Shown here: one piece after another, positions 1-6,574 of the stretch
Numbering within the stretch: the first letter of the stretch is position 1
Layout: each line of letters begins with the position of its first letter
Assembly: GCA_012523945.1 (NCBI GenBank)
Contig: JAAYSO010000113.1
Location: 1 to 40,297 of the forward strand
Reading direction: 5' to 3'
Source of the DNA: Bacillota bacterium
Lineage (GTDB): Bacteria > Bacillota > Dethiobacteria > Dethiobacterales > Dethiobacteraceae
DNA length: 40,297 nt
Translations under genes and position numbers: made by a program
Notes under the pieces: model-generated
What the model saw: only the letters and a program-made list of their open reading frames with translations
What the model was told of the DNA's origin: nothing
Database searches by the model: none

Positions 1-1049
1 CCTGGGTAATAAGTTTGCTGGTAATTGCCACCTTAATTGTTTATTGTTTGTCACCGATCGCGGATTTTCTCACTAAAAGAGGTATACCAAATACACTGGC
101 AGTTATCTTTGTCTTTTTACTGCTACTCATTAGCTTTCTTCTGTTCTTTTACTTCCTGATTCCTGAATTTATTATGGAACTGGGAGAACTGGCACGTTTT
201 CTTGCCACAGATTACCGCTATTTGCTCCCGGAATTCGTTGCAGAGCTAAATACCTTCCTGGAAATAGACAGTATCAACCAGGCTTTACAAAACTTTGCCA
301 ATGATTTGGTTAACAACCTGCCATCCAATTTGCAAACTGCCACCCTGCAAATAACACGCATTACCCGTAGTATTGTTTCCCATGTAGTTGATGCCGTTCT
401 TGTTTTATTTCTCGTCTTTTATTTACTGCGGGATCTGAAAGCAATTAAAAAAGGGATTATTAGTATTTTCCCAAAAAGCTGGCGCAAAGAAGCTATTGTG
501 GTGCTTTCCACCGTTGACAGTAAAGTAGGTGCATACCTGCGCGGGAATATCTTGCTCTGTTTGGTTGTGGGTATTCTAACCGGTGTGGCGTTACGTTCAA
601 TTAACATGCCTTTTTCTTTGATGCTGGGTATTTTAGCCGGTGTCCTTAATATTATTGTTTACGTGGGGCCTTGGCTTGCCGGCATTCCTGCAGTCTTACT
701 TGCTCTTACCCCCAACGCACCACATCCGCTGCTGGTAATAAGTATTTATATTGTCGTACAGGCCATTGATGCCTTTATTCTTACCCCTCTTTTGTTGGGT
801 AAAGCCGTGGATTTAATGCCTATTTCCGTTATTGTCAGCTTGCTGGTAGGCGGCCAGCTTTTCGGACTTTTAGGTGTACTACTTGCCATCCCGGTAACAG
901 CCACACTAAAAGTGTTAATTTATTACTATCTACATGGTAATGATGAGCATCTCTCCGCCGCCCGTAAACCTCCCCCCGCTCTGGCCCACGGGTATCAACG
1001 CTTAAAGAAAAAGGTTTCAGCTCTTATTGCCAAAAAAAATAAAGCCTGA
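1..1049 (+). CDS. AI-2E family (DUF20/PerM-type) membrane protein, 5' truncated
   Basis: The frame is open to the left edge of the window, so the start is missing; a TTG at 15 is only the first possible start inside the window. At least 344 residues are visible. Hydrophobic segments alternate through the chain: near residues 1-10, a pair around 25-50, one at about 120-137 followed by the YLLRDLKAIKKG stretch, then a cluster at about 180-300 with Gly/Pro-rich motifs (GILAGVLNIIVYVGPWLAG and GGQLFGLLGVLLAIPVTA). This layout is typical of the AI-2E/PerM family of polytopic inner-membrane proteins. Some members export autoinducer-2 and others act in Na+/H+ exchange, so the substrate cannot be named. 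The C-terminus is basic and cytoplasmic-looking. It ends just before a strong bidirectional terminator. Confidence 0.85.
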   Translation, partial: WVISLLVIATLIVYCLSPIADFLTKRGIPNTLAVIFVFLLLLISFLLFFYFLIPEFIMELGELARFLATDYRYLLPEFVAELNTFLEIDSINQALQNFANDLVNNLPSNLQTATLQITRITRSIVSHVVDAVLVLFLVFYLLRDLKAIKKGIISIFPKSWRKEAIVVLSTVDSKVGAYLRGNILLCLVVGILTGVALRSINMPFSLMLGILAGVLNIIVYVGPWLAGIPAVLLALTPNAPHPLLVISIYIVVQAIDAFILTPLLLGKAVDLMPISVIVSLLVGGQLFGLLGVLLAIPVTATLKVLIYYYLHGNDEHLSAARKPPPALAHGYQRLKKKVSALIAKKNKA

Positions 1050-1076
1050 ACAGGCCTGAACAGGCTTTATTTTTTT
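1036..1076. terminator. Bidirectional intrinsic terminator
   Basis: The stem AAAGCCTG (1041-1048) pairs with CAGGCTTT (1061-1068) and is extended by flanking A and T runs. There is a T run on the plus side and, by symmetry, on the minus side. It separates the convergent AI-2E-type gene (plus) from copZ (minus), overlaps the stop of the former and can serve both. Confidence 0.85.
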
Positions 1077-1081
1077 TGGCA

Positions 1082-1291
1082 CTATTCAACTTCATAACCG
1101 CTGTCAATTACAACTTCTTTTAATTTTTCCACACTTACAATTGCCGGGTCAAAGTGAATTTGTGCCGTTTTTGCTTCTAAATCCACGCTGACATTTTCCA
1201 CACCATTAAGATTTTGCAGCACCTTTTCGACCCTCTTTTTACAGTGCTCGCAGGACATACCGCCAATAGACATGGTAATGGTTTCCGGCAT
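1082..1291 (-). CDS. copZ: Copper chaperone CopZ (HMA domain)
   Basis: A 69-aa single heavy-metal-associated domain covering the whole protein. The metal-binding loop GGMSCEHC has the paired cysteines at 14 and 17, followed by KKRVEKVLQNLNGVENVSVDLEAK, the usual beta-alpha-beta-beta-alpha-beta ferredoxin-like pattern. It should bind Cu(I) in the cytosol and pass it to partner proteins. The start has a clear AAAAGGAGG seven bases upstream. It lies 21 bp after csoR in the same direction, so it is probably co-transcribed and copper-induced. The usual third partner, the CopA ATPase, is not next to it. Its product could in principle bind another soft metal, but the CsoR neighbour favours copper. 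Confidence 0.93.
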   Translation of the reverse strand: MPETITMSIGGMSCEHCKKRVEKVLQNLNGVENVSVDLEAKTAQIHFDPAIVSVEKLKEVVIDSGYEVE

Positions 1292-1312
1292 TTTTTTGCC
1301 TCCTTTTAATTT

Positions 1313-1576
1313 TTAGGCTTTGTATTTCATAAAAGTTTTAAGCTCCCTGACAATTAAATCCTCTTCACCGCGCTGTATTGCTTCACGAATACAAGTTTCT
1401 AAATGGTTTTCCAAAATAATATCACTAATTTTTTTCAGCGATGCAATCACAGCATGCAACTGCAGCAGTATATCCGCGCAATACTGATCTTCTTCCAGCA
1501 TGCGCTCAATAGCTTTCAAATGACCGCCGGCTGTCCTTAAACGCATAAACGCATCTTTCTTTTTTGGGTTTTCCAT
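1313..1576 (-). CDS. csoR: Copper-sensing repressor CsoR
   Basis: A DUF156/CsoR-family four-helix regulator of 87-90 aa. Counting from a GTG at 1585, the Cu(I) ligands fall at Cys36, His61 and Cys65 (EEDQYCADILLQ and ILENHLETCIRE), the classic W-x-C-H pattern of true CsoR rather than RcnR or FrmR. I prefer the ATG at 1576, which gives 87 aa, because GGGGTG lies seven bases upstream; the GTG at 1585 is the alternative. The apo-repressor binds a GC-rich pseudo-palindrome and releases it when Cu(I) binds. Such a site lies directly upstream (1589-1606). The gene heads a two-gene csoR-copZ unit. Confidence 0.92.
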   Translation of the reverse strand: MENPKKKDAFMRLRTAGGHLKAIERMLEEDQYCADILLQLHAVIASLKKISDIILENHLETCIREAIQRGEEDLIVRELKTFMKYKA

Positions 1577-1588
1577 CTTTATCACCCC

Positions 1589-1644
1589 ACCCCCCTAGAA
1601 GGGGTTACTAGCACTAGCTTACAGCTGGTTTTATAAAAAGTCAA
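1589..1644 (-). promoter_or_regulatory. Putative csoR promoter and CsoR operator
   Basis: A GC-rich pseudo-palindrome, CCCC-TAGAA-GGGG (1592-1604) inside AC6...GGGGTT, resembles known CsoR boxes (a C-rich half, a short AT spacer and a G-rich half). It sits immediately before csoR. Upstream on the minus strand, TTGACT (1639-1644) could be a -35, with a poor -10 (TAAGCT) 17 bases on. The operator is plausible by position and composition; the promoter is weak. Confidence 0.4.
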
Positions 1645-1671
1645 GCCGCCTACACCTTACTTTTTCTAAAC

Positions 1672-2130
1672 TTAAACCAAGTGGGGGAAACCAAGTTGGC
1701 GCAAGGCTTCATACAGCACAATGGCCACTGAATTGGAAAGATTGAGGGAGCGAATATTTTTGCCCATGGGAATGCGCAGGCACCTTTCCGGATATTTGTC
1801 CAAAAGCCAGTCAGGCAAACCGGCAGTTTCTTTGCCAAAAAGCAAATAATCATCCGGCTGATACTTTACATCTGTATATTTCCTCTTGCCCTTTGTCGTA
1901 AATAACCAAATAGATTTCCCTTCCAAAACGGAAAGAAAACTTTGCAGATCAGGATAGGTATGAAGTTGCAAATGTCGCCAGTAATCCAACCCGGCACGTT
2001 TTAAATGGCGCTCATCCAGGGAAAAACCTAAAGGCTCAACAAGATGTAAAATAGTCCCTGTAACTGCACAGGTACGGGAAATATTACCGGTGTTAGGGGG
2101 GATTTCAGGTTCTACAAGTACTACATGCAT
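1672..2130 (-). CDS. trmL: tRNA (cytidine/uridine-34 2'-O)-methyltransferase TrmL
   Basis: A 152-aa minimalist SPOUT methyltransferase. The N-terminus has the VLVEPEIPPNTGNISRT motif (3-20). The knotted SAM-binding site is shown by FGKETAGLP (98-106) and by IPM...RSLNLSNSVAI (120-137). This is the TrmL/YibK type, which 2'-O-methylates the wobble base of tRNA-Leu isoacceptors in E. coli. The start at 2130 has GGAGG six bases upstream; a TTG 15 bp further up is less likely. It follows mnmH by 22 bp, so two wobble-position (residue 34) tRNA enzymes share a transcript. Confidence 0.92.
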   Translation of the reverse strand: MHVVLVEPEIPPNTGNISRTCAVTGTILHLVEPLGFSLDERHLKRAGLDYWRHLQLHTYPDLQSFLSVLEGKSIWLFTTKGKRKYTDVKYQPDDYLLFGKETAGLPDWLLDKYPERCLRIPMGKNIRSLNLSNSVAIVLYEALRQLGFPHLV

Positions 2131-2152
2131 TTTGGGCCTCCACAACTAAGAA

Positions 2153-3199
2153 TTAGCTTTTAATAGCCATAAAATTTTCTATTGCCCGCATAATTTCCTC
2201 TGCGGCTTTCTGCAAATTGTTAGCATTAATCACAGCAAGATATTCTTCCTGCTTTCCTTTGGAATCATCGTAATGTTGATCATAATAATCGCGGCAAAGC
2301 AGCCATACTACTTCATGGTAACAACCCTGCCTGATTTTTCCGATTAGTTCTAGTACTTTTGCTTTACCTAATTTTCTTTGTAACATGCTTAGAGAAGCAA
2401 TCAGTTCATCTTTAGTTTCTTTGCTGCCATGGTATTCATTGACAATGCGTTCCACGCGGACGGCTAAATCTGCTTTCAGGAGAATATGCGTACCCTTGAG
2501 CATGGCTGTATACAGATAATCCGGCAATCTTACCTGCCCAATGCGTCTTCCTTCCCCTTCTACAAGCAGGTATGGAGCATGTTCATAATCCAGCAAAGCA
2601 TAAGCAAGCAAGGCGTCAAAGTCTTTTTGACTGCGGGTAGCCCCCAGCCCTACCGAACCAAAGACGGAACCCCGGTTGTTGGCCATTCCCTCCAGATCTA
2701 GAACATAAGCACCGCCGGCTTGCAAGTGCCGTAAAATCCTGGTTTTACCCACACCTGTCAGCCCGTTGAGCACAAATACAGGTACAGAGATTTGCTTTTC
2801 CTGGTGGAAGCGAAAAATAAAACGCCGAAAAGCTTTATAACCGCCGCTTAACTGGTAAACAGGATATTTTAAAGCATTCATCAAAGCACACATAGAAAAA
2901 CTGCGCATTCCCCCGCGCCAGCAATAAATCAGAATCTTTTTTTCCCCGGCTGCAGCCAGGATTTTATCCACCATTTCCGGTAAATGCGGAGCCACCAGCT
3001 TGAGCCCCAAAAGTTTTGCCTGCTCTATCCCTTCTTTTTTATAGGTGTTACCAATCACGGCCCTTTCTTCATCTGTAAATAAAGGCACATTAACGGCACC
3101 GGGAATATGCGCCTGCCGGTACTCGCCGGGAGAACGTACATCAATCGGTTGATACCGGACCCTGTTCTCAATAAATTCTTCTACCTGTAAGATTTTCAA
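2153..3199 (-). CDS. mnmH: tRNA 2-selenouridine synthase MnmH (SelU)
   Basis: About 348-351 aa with an N-terminal rhodanese domain (roughly 10-130) and a C-terminal P-loop domain. Counted from an upstream TTG at 3208, the catalytic loop CWRGGMRS has Cys96 and the Walker A motif GLTGVGKT is at 149-156. MnmH converts 2-thiouridine at tRNA position 34 into 2-selenouridine through a geranylated intermediate, using selenophosphate. Its presence implies the cell makes selenophosphate (SelD, not in this window). Two TTG starts compete: 3208, where AAGAAGG abuts the codon, and 3199, where the same site is nine bases upstream. I chose 3199 for spacing. It forms an operon with trmL. Confidence 0.93.
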   Translation of the reverse strand: MKILQVEEFIENRVRYQPIDVRSPGEYRQAHIPGAVNVPLFTDEERAVIGNTYKKEGIEQAKLLGLKLVAPHLPEMVDKILAAAGEKKILIYCWRGGMRSFSMCALMNALKYPVYQLSGGYKAFRRFIFRFHQEKQISVPVFVLNGLTGVGKTRILRHLQAGGAYVLDLEGMANNRGSVFGSVGLGATRSQKDFDALLAYALLDYEHAPYLLVEGEGRRIGQVRLPDYLYTAMLKGTHILLKADLAVRVERIVNEYHGSKETKDELIASLSMLQRKLGKAKVLELIGKIRQGCYHEVVWLLCRDYYDQHYDDSKGKQEEYLAVINANNLQKAAEEIMRAIENFMAIKS

Positions 3200-3293
3200 A
3201 CTTTCCAACCTTCTTGTGCTTATTCTTTTTCTCTGCGTAAATATTAGTTTCCATGGCTATGAAAACAAACATAAAGCATGATTGAATATAAAT

Positions 3294-3314
3294 AAGCCGG
3301 TTAGAAACCGGCTT
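3294..3314 (-). terminator. Intrinsic terminator after the GreA-like gene
   Basis: A perfect 9-bp stem AAGCCGGTT/AACCGGCTT with a three-base loop. On the minus strand it is followed by TATTTATATT. It separates the GreA-like gene from mnmH. The rest of 3200-3366 shows no gene. Confidence 0.75.
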
Positions 3315-3366
3315 GTTGCATATATCCTCTCATATTATAACAATCTGGCAGCGTTTTTATCAAGAA

Positions 3367-3825
3367 TTAATTCATTACTTCATCACACATTTTTACGGAT
3401 TTAATCCGATAACTAAAAACGCCACCGGGAGCCTTTACTTCAATGATATCTCCGACTTTTTTCAACAATAACGACTTACCAACCGGGGACAAGCAAGAAA
3501 TATCTTCAGCACTAAATTTTCCCTGATCCGGACTGATTATTCTATATTTGAAGCTTTCATGCTCCTCTAGATCTTCAATTTCGACTTCACTGCCAATGGT
3601 CACAAAGGGTACTTCGTTGCAATCTGCCCGGTTATCTTTATTTTCATTAATGAATTGTTCAACTTCTTTAATATAGTTTTCTATCAGCGTTTCAAATTCA
3701 TGACGCTCCGATGTTTGCCCGGCAGGAAAATACTGCTGCAAGATTTTGCTTCTACCTTCCTCCAACTCCACCAGCTGTTTGACAAGATTTTCAAACAAAG
3801 CCCCCGACGATGCAACTTCAGACAT
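3367..3825 (-). CDS. GreA/GreB-family transcription factor, divergent N-terminal coiled coil
   Basis: The 152-aa protein has a GreA-type C-terminal FKBP-like domain at about 74-145 (VTIGSEVEIEDLEE, ISCLSPVGKSLLLKKVGDIIEVKAPGG), which docks on RNA polymerase. Residues 8-65 are helical and acidic. They lack the usual GreA tip motif (DLSENAEY); instead there is YFPAGQTSERHEFETLIENY. It may therefore be a GreA paralogue acting at the secondary channel without normal cleavage stimulation, or a Rnk-like factor. The start has GGAGG seven bases upstream. A promoter and a terminator-like leader hairpin lie ahead of it (3862-3938). Family placement is good; function is inferred. Confidence 0.8.
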   Translation of the reverse strand: MSEVASSGALFENLVKQLVELEEGRSKILQQYFPAGQTSERHEFETLIENYIKEVEQFINENKDNRADCNEVPFVTIGSEVEIEDLEEHESFKYRIISPDQGKFSAEDISCLSPVGKSLLLKKVGDIIEVKAPGGVFSYRIKSVKMCDEVMN

Positions 3826-3861
3826 TTTACTGCCTCCATCTTATCCATTAAATGGTTTTTT

Positions 3862-3901
3862 ATAAAAATACACGGGCACTTCACAGATGTGAGGCACCCG
3901 T
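3862..3901 (-). promoter_or_regulatory. Terminator-like hairpin in the GreA-like gene leader
   Basis: A 14-bp stem ACGGGTGCCTCACA/TGTGAAGTGCCCGT with a two-base loop (including G-U pairs), followed on the minus strand by GTATTTTTAT. It lies between the predicted promoter and the start codon, about 36 bases before the ATG. It looks like an intrinsic terminator placed to attenuate the gene. It could instead be the 3' end of an unseen upstream transcript. Confidence 0.55.
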
Positions 3902-3909
3902 CTGAATAA

Positions 3910-3938
3910 AGCGTACCATATCATGCAGCCATTGTCAA
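3910..3938 (-). promoter_or_regulatory. Predicted sigma-A promoter of the GreA-like gene
   Basis: A perfect -35 TTGACA (3933-3938), a 17-bp spacer and a weak -10 TACGCT (3910-3915). The predicted start falls at the leader hairpin. Confidence 0.5.
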
Positions 3939-4001
3939 TAGTGTATGATATTTACAATTAAAGCGTTTCCAGTTCCTGCCCAGCATAAGTGAACAAGAAA
4001 A

Positions 4002-4032
4002 ATAAAAAAACGCATTCTACAAAGAATGCGTT
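4002..4032 (-). terminator. Terminator of the tRNA-fMet gene
   Basis: A perfect 9-bp stem AACGCATTC/GAATGCGTT with a six-base loop. On the minus strand it is followed by a run of Ts. It begins about nine bases after the tRNA CCA end. Confidence 0.9.
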
Positions 4033-4038
4033 ACAGGC

Positions 4039-4117
<79 letters not shown>

Positions 4118-4129
4118 ACAGCATTATTT

Positions 4130-4158
4130 ATTTTAACACAGATTTTCTCTGTTGTCAA
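4130..4158 (-). promoter_or_regulatory. Strong sigma-A promoter of tRNA-fMet
   Basis: A consensus -35 TTGACA (4153-4158), a 17-bp spacer and -10 TAAAAT (4130-4135), 12 bases before the mature tRNA 5' end. Confidence 0.88.
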
Positions 4159-4215
4159 ACTTATGGATGTGGCAAATAGGTATTTTTGCTTTACGGCAAC
4201 TCCATGTAAGTAAAG

Positions 4216-4467
4216 TCACTCTCTTGTATTTAATTCCTGCAATAATTCCGTAGCTGTAGCCGCATCTTCTTTTGCTACCTGCATTTCCACAGTATGAATA
4301 CCAAAACCAAAGAGCACCCCTGGATAAAGTTGCTGCAAACTCTCGCCCTTGACAAAAAAGTTAATCCCGGCGCTTTGCAGTAAAGATTTAGCTAAGATTA
4401 ATTCCTGATTATTGGCAGGGCGAAAAACGGTAACCAACTCATTATAGCCTGGCTTTTGCGCAGACAC
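4216..4467 (-). CDS. DUF2007-family small protein
   Basis: An 83-aa protein matching the DUF2007 pattern: an N-terminal strand (ELVTVFRPANNQELILAKSLLQSAGINFFVKGE), then a glycine-containing middle and VEMQVAKEDAATATELLQEL at the end. It resembles a compact PII/ACT-like alpha-beta fold. Pfam calls the family putative signal transducing proteins, but no function is established. The start is GTG at 4467, with AGGGGGTG five bases upstream. It lies 78 bp downstream of the next gene in the same direction and may be in the same transcript. Confidence 0.75.
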   Translation of the reverse strand: MSAQKPGYNELVTVFRPANNQELILAKSLLQSAGINFFVKGESLQQLYPGVLFGFGIHTVEMQVAKEDAATATELLQELNTRE

Positions 4468-4545
4468 ATCTACACCCCCTGTTTCAAGGGTAGCAAACTG
4501 TGACAGGGAAGCTCGCCTCCGGGCTCAACTCTTTGCCCGGCATAT

Positions 4546-4983
4546 TTAAACCCCGGCAAATTTTTTCATTTTTAGCAGCTTTTCTTTTAGTTTTTTACCG
4601 GTAAAACGAAGCTCCAGTGTTTTTTTCCCGCGTTGCACAGTTAAAATAATGACTTCCCTTTTACGGGTAAATAAAGATTTAAGCATACCACCCAAGCCAC
4701 CTTCGTTTTGGCCGGAACCATCTATCCTTTCCATTCTTAATCCCAAGATATTGTTTTTCCGTACCTTAGTTAAAACTTGGGCTCCATGCACAATTAAAAG
4801 CGGATCCCTTTCCATTACCACTAAAACATGAATATTTCCCGGCAGTTCCGGATGACCGTCCACATATGTAAGCTCAAAGCGCTGCTCCAGTTTTTCGTTT
4901 AATTTGTCGGCCAATTCACCAAAACCTTCGGCTAAATCGCCCATTGCTTCCATATTATTTTTGAAATTCTTAAAGATCGCCAT
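4546..4983 (-). CDS. Unknown 145-aa cytoplasmic protein
   Basis: I do not recognise a family. The N-terminus (1-36) is a charged amphipathic helix (MEAMGDLAEGFGELADKLNEKLEQRF), probably coiled. The middle (37-90) alternates strands (IHVLVVMERDPLLIVHGAQVLTKV). A Gly-rich loop (about 88-100) precedes a basic strand-helix end (REVIILTVQRGKKTLELRFTGKKLKEKLLKMKK). There is no signal peptide or transmembrane segment. It has AAGGAG upstream of the ATG and its own promoter. Codon use is like its neighbours, so it is probably a real native gene. Confidence 0.7.
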   Translation of the reverse strand: MAIFKNFKNNMEAMGDLAEGFGELADKLNEKLEQRFELTYVDGHPELPGNIHVLVVMERDPLLIVHGAQVLTKVRKNNILGLRMERIDGSGQNEGGLGGMLKSLFTRKREVIILTVQRGKKTLELRFTGKKLKEKLLKMKKFAGV

Positions 4984-5017
4984 GGCAGACTCCTTACTAC
5001 TTTTATGCTTTAATTTT

Positions 5018-5047
5018 ATTATATGAAAGCTATCTAAGCAACCTCAA
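5018..5047 (-). promoter_or_regulatory. Predicted promoter of the 145-aa gene
   Basis: -35 TTGAGG (5042-5047), an 18-bp spacer and a perfect -10 TATAAT (5018-5023) on the minus strand. The -35 lies inside an inverted repeat, CCTCAATAA (5042-5050) with TTATTGAGG (5110-5118), in the region shared with the divergent MFS gene. Confidence 0.55.
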
Positions 5048-5185
5048 TAACCATGTTTTCTCTCCCCTGCTTTGAAAACTGATCCTGAACAGTCAGTCCC
5101 TCCCTTGCTTTATTGAGGCCAATCTGCTAGCCTTAGCTTAAGTGCTTGCACTTTAAAAAACAACAGGGAAACGGAGGTATGTCAG

Positions 5186-6412
5186 ATGCCAAATTATCAG
5201 CGCACTCTTTTTGCCTGCAATCTTGCCGGTTTTATCCAAAGTGCAACCATGAATTTGTCACCATATCTTTTCATCCCTTTAAGCCGGCTTTACGGTATTA
5301 CATATACCCAGATCGGGTTTTTAATCCTGATAAATTTTGTAGCACAATTTGCCGCAGATATCTATTTCGGGCAGCCGGTAAATAAATACGGTTACAGGCC
5401 TTTTTGTGTTAGCTCCCAATTAGCCATTGCCCTGGGATTGATTCTTTTTGCCTCTGCACCATGGATTTTTCCCGGCAACATCTTTATAGTGCTAGTCATC
5501 GCCACTGTTATTTTTTCGGCAGCAACCGGTTTGCTGGAAGTAATCTTATCACCCATCACAAAAACTATTCCCGCCGAAAACAGTGAAGTCAACTTTATGC
5601 TCATGCATACTTCCTTTGCCGCCGGCATCTTTGCCGCAGCTTTGTTTACAACGCTTTTATTGCATATTTTGGGCATAAAAATGTGGCAGCTTGTGGTCTT
5701 TATCTGGGCACTGCTGCCCCTTACCAATGCTTTTCTTTTCCTTGGTGCTCCTTTACCGGAAATCACACCGGAAAATCAGCGGATGAAAATTGGCGAACTG
5801 CTCCAAAACAAAATCTTTATTCTTAGCTTTTTTGCCATCTTTTTCGGAGCAGCCACTGAACTGTTAATCGTCCAATGGGGTTCAACTTACCTGGAAAAAG
5901 GCCTGGGTCTTAGTAAAACGGTGGGAGATGTGGGAGGCATGTGTCTTTTTGCCGCCATGCTGGGCTTGGCCAGATTTTTATATGCCAAAAAGGGAGCCGG
6001 GCTTAACTTAAACAATTTAATGATTTATGGTTCTTTGGCTTGCCTGGTCTGTTATGCCGTCGTCGCGGCTGCTCCTGCCGCCTGGCTGGTCCTGGCAGCC
6101 TTTGGTCTGATTGGTTTCTTCTCCTCAATGCTGTGGACGGGTACGCTCATTGTGGCATCAGATAGCCTTCCTAATACAGGAGCCATGATTTTTGCCCTGC
6201 TGGCAGGCGGAGGCGATTTAGGTACGGCAGCCATTGGGCAGGCAGTCGGTTGGTTTTCAGATCGTTTTGCCGCCCTGGCCCCGGCAGGTGTCGCAGCTGA
6301 ACAATATGGCCTGAAACTTGCCATTGCTTTAACTATTGCAGTTCCCCTTCTCTCTCTGGTTTTTCAGTTGTTGCTGAAGCAAGTAGCACCCCACAGGCGG
6401 GTTCGGTCCTGA
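5186..6412 (+). CDS. MFS transporter
   Basis: A 408-aa polytopic protein with about 12 transmembrane segments and a central polar loop near 195-208 (PLPEITPENQRMKIGELLQN). The first half has the GFLILINFVAQFAADIYFGQPVNKYGYRP segment, the MFS loop 2-3 signature region. The overall look is of the sugar/FucP-like or YfkF-like drug/sugar MFS group; the substrate cannot be told. The start is fixed by GGAGG eight bases upstream. It is one of only two plus-strand genes in the window and is divergent from the 145-aa gene, with a possible structured leader between them. It is convergent with the CPBP protease. Confidence 0.85.
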   Translation: MPNYQRTLFACNLAGFIQSATMNLSPYLFIPLSRLYGITYTQIGFLILINFVAQFAADIYFGQPVNKYGYRPFCVSSQLAIALGLILFASAPWIFPGNIFIVLVIATVIFSAATGLLEVILSPITKTIPAENSEVNFMLMHTSFAAGIFAAALFTTLLLHILGIKMWQLVVFIWALLPLTNAFLFLGAPLPEITPENQRMKIGELLQNKIFILSFFAIFFGAATELLIVQWGSTYLEKGLGLSKTVGDVGGMCLFAAMLGLARFLYAKKGAGLNLNNLMIYGSLACLVCYAVVAAAPAAWLVLAAFGLIGFFSSMLWTGTLIVASDSLPNTGAMIFALLAGGGDLGTAAIGQAVGWFSDRFAALAPAGVAAEQYGLKLAIALTIAVPLLSLVFQLLLKQVAPHRRVRS

Positions 6413-6453
6413 CCACCCCGCTAACTTAAGGGGGCTCCCCCGAAAAAATACAT

Positions 6454-6498
6454 GGTTCGGGAAAGAAGGCAAATCAAGGCTCTAATAATTTCCCAACC
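6454..6498 (+). repeat. Dispersed intergenic repeat, copy 1
   Basis: Ends GGTT(C)GGGAAA and TTTCCCAACC are self-complementary. The core reads GAAGGCAAATCAAGGCTC then TAATAA. It matches copies at 7841, 16259, 24871 and 26529. It lies between the MFS gene and the bidirectional terminator at 6516. Confidence 0.65.
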
Positions 6499-6515
6499 GG
6501 CCAGTAGGATATCGT

Positions 6516-6549
6516 AAAAACAGCGTGACAATTTCGCCACGCTGTTTTT
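6516..6549. terminator. Bidirectional terminator between the MFS and CPBP genes
   Basis: A stem of AAAAACAGCGTG with CACGCTGTTTTT and a nine-base loop. The A/T runs give a U tract on both strands, serving the convergent genes. Confidence 0.9.
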
Positions 6550-6574
6550 GATTAAATATTAGCTTTTAGGAAAG

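Noticed and set aside
4495-4545. CCGGGC/GCCCGG hairpin between the 145-aa gene and the DUF2007 gene
   Set aside because: No U run follows on the minus strand, so it is not a convincing terminator.
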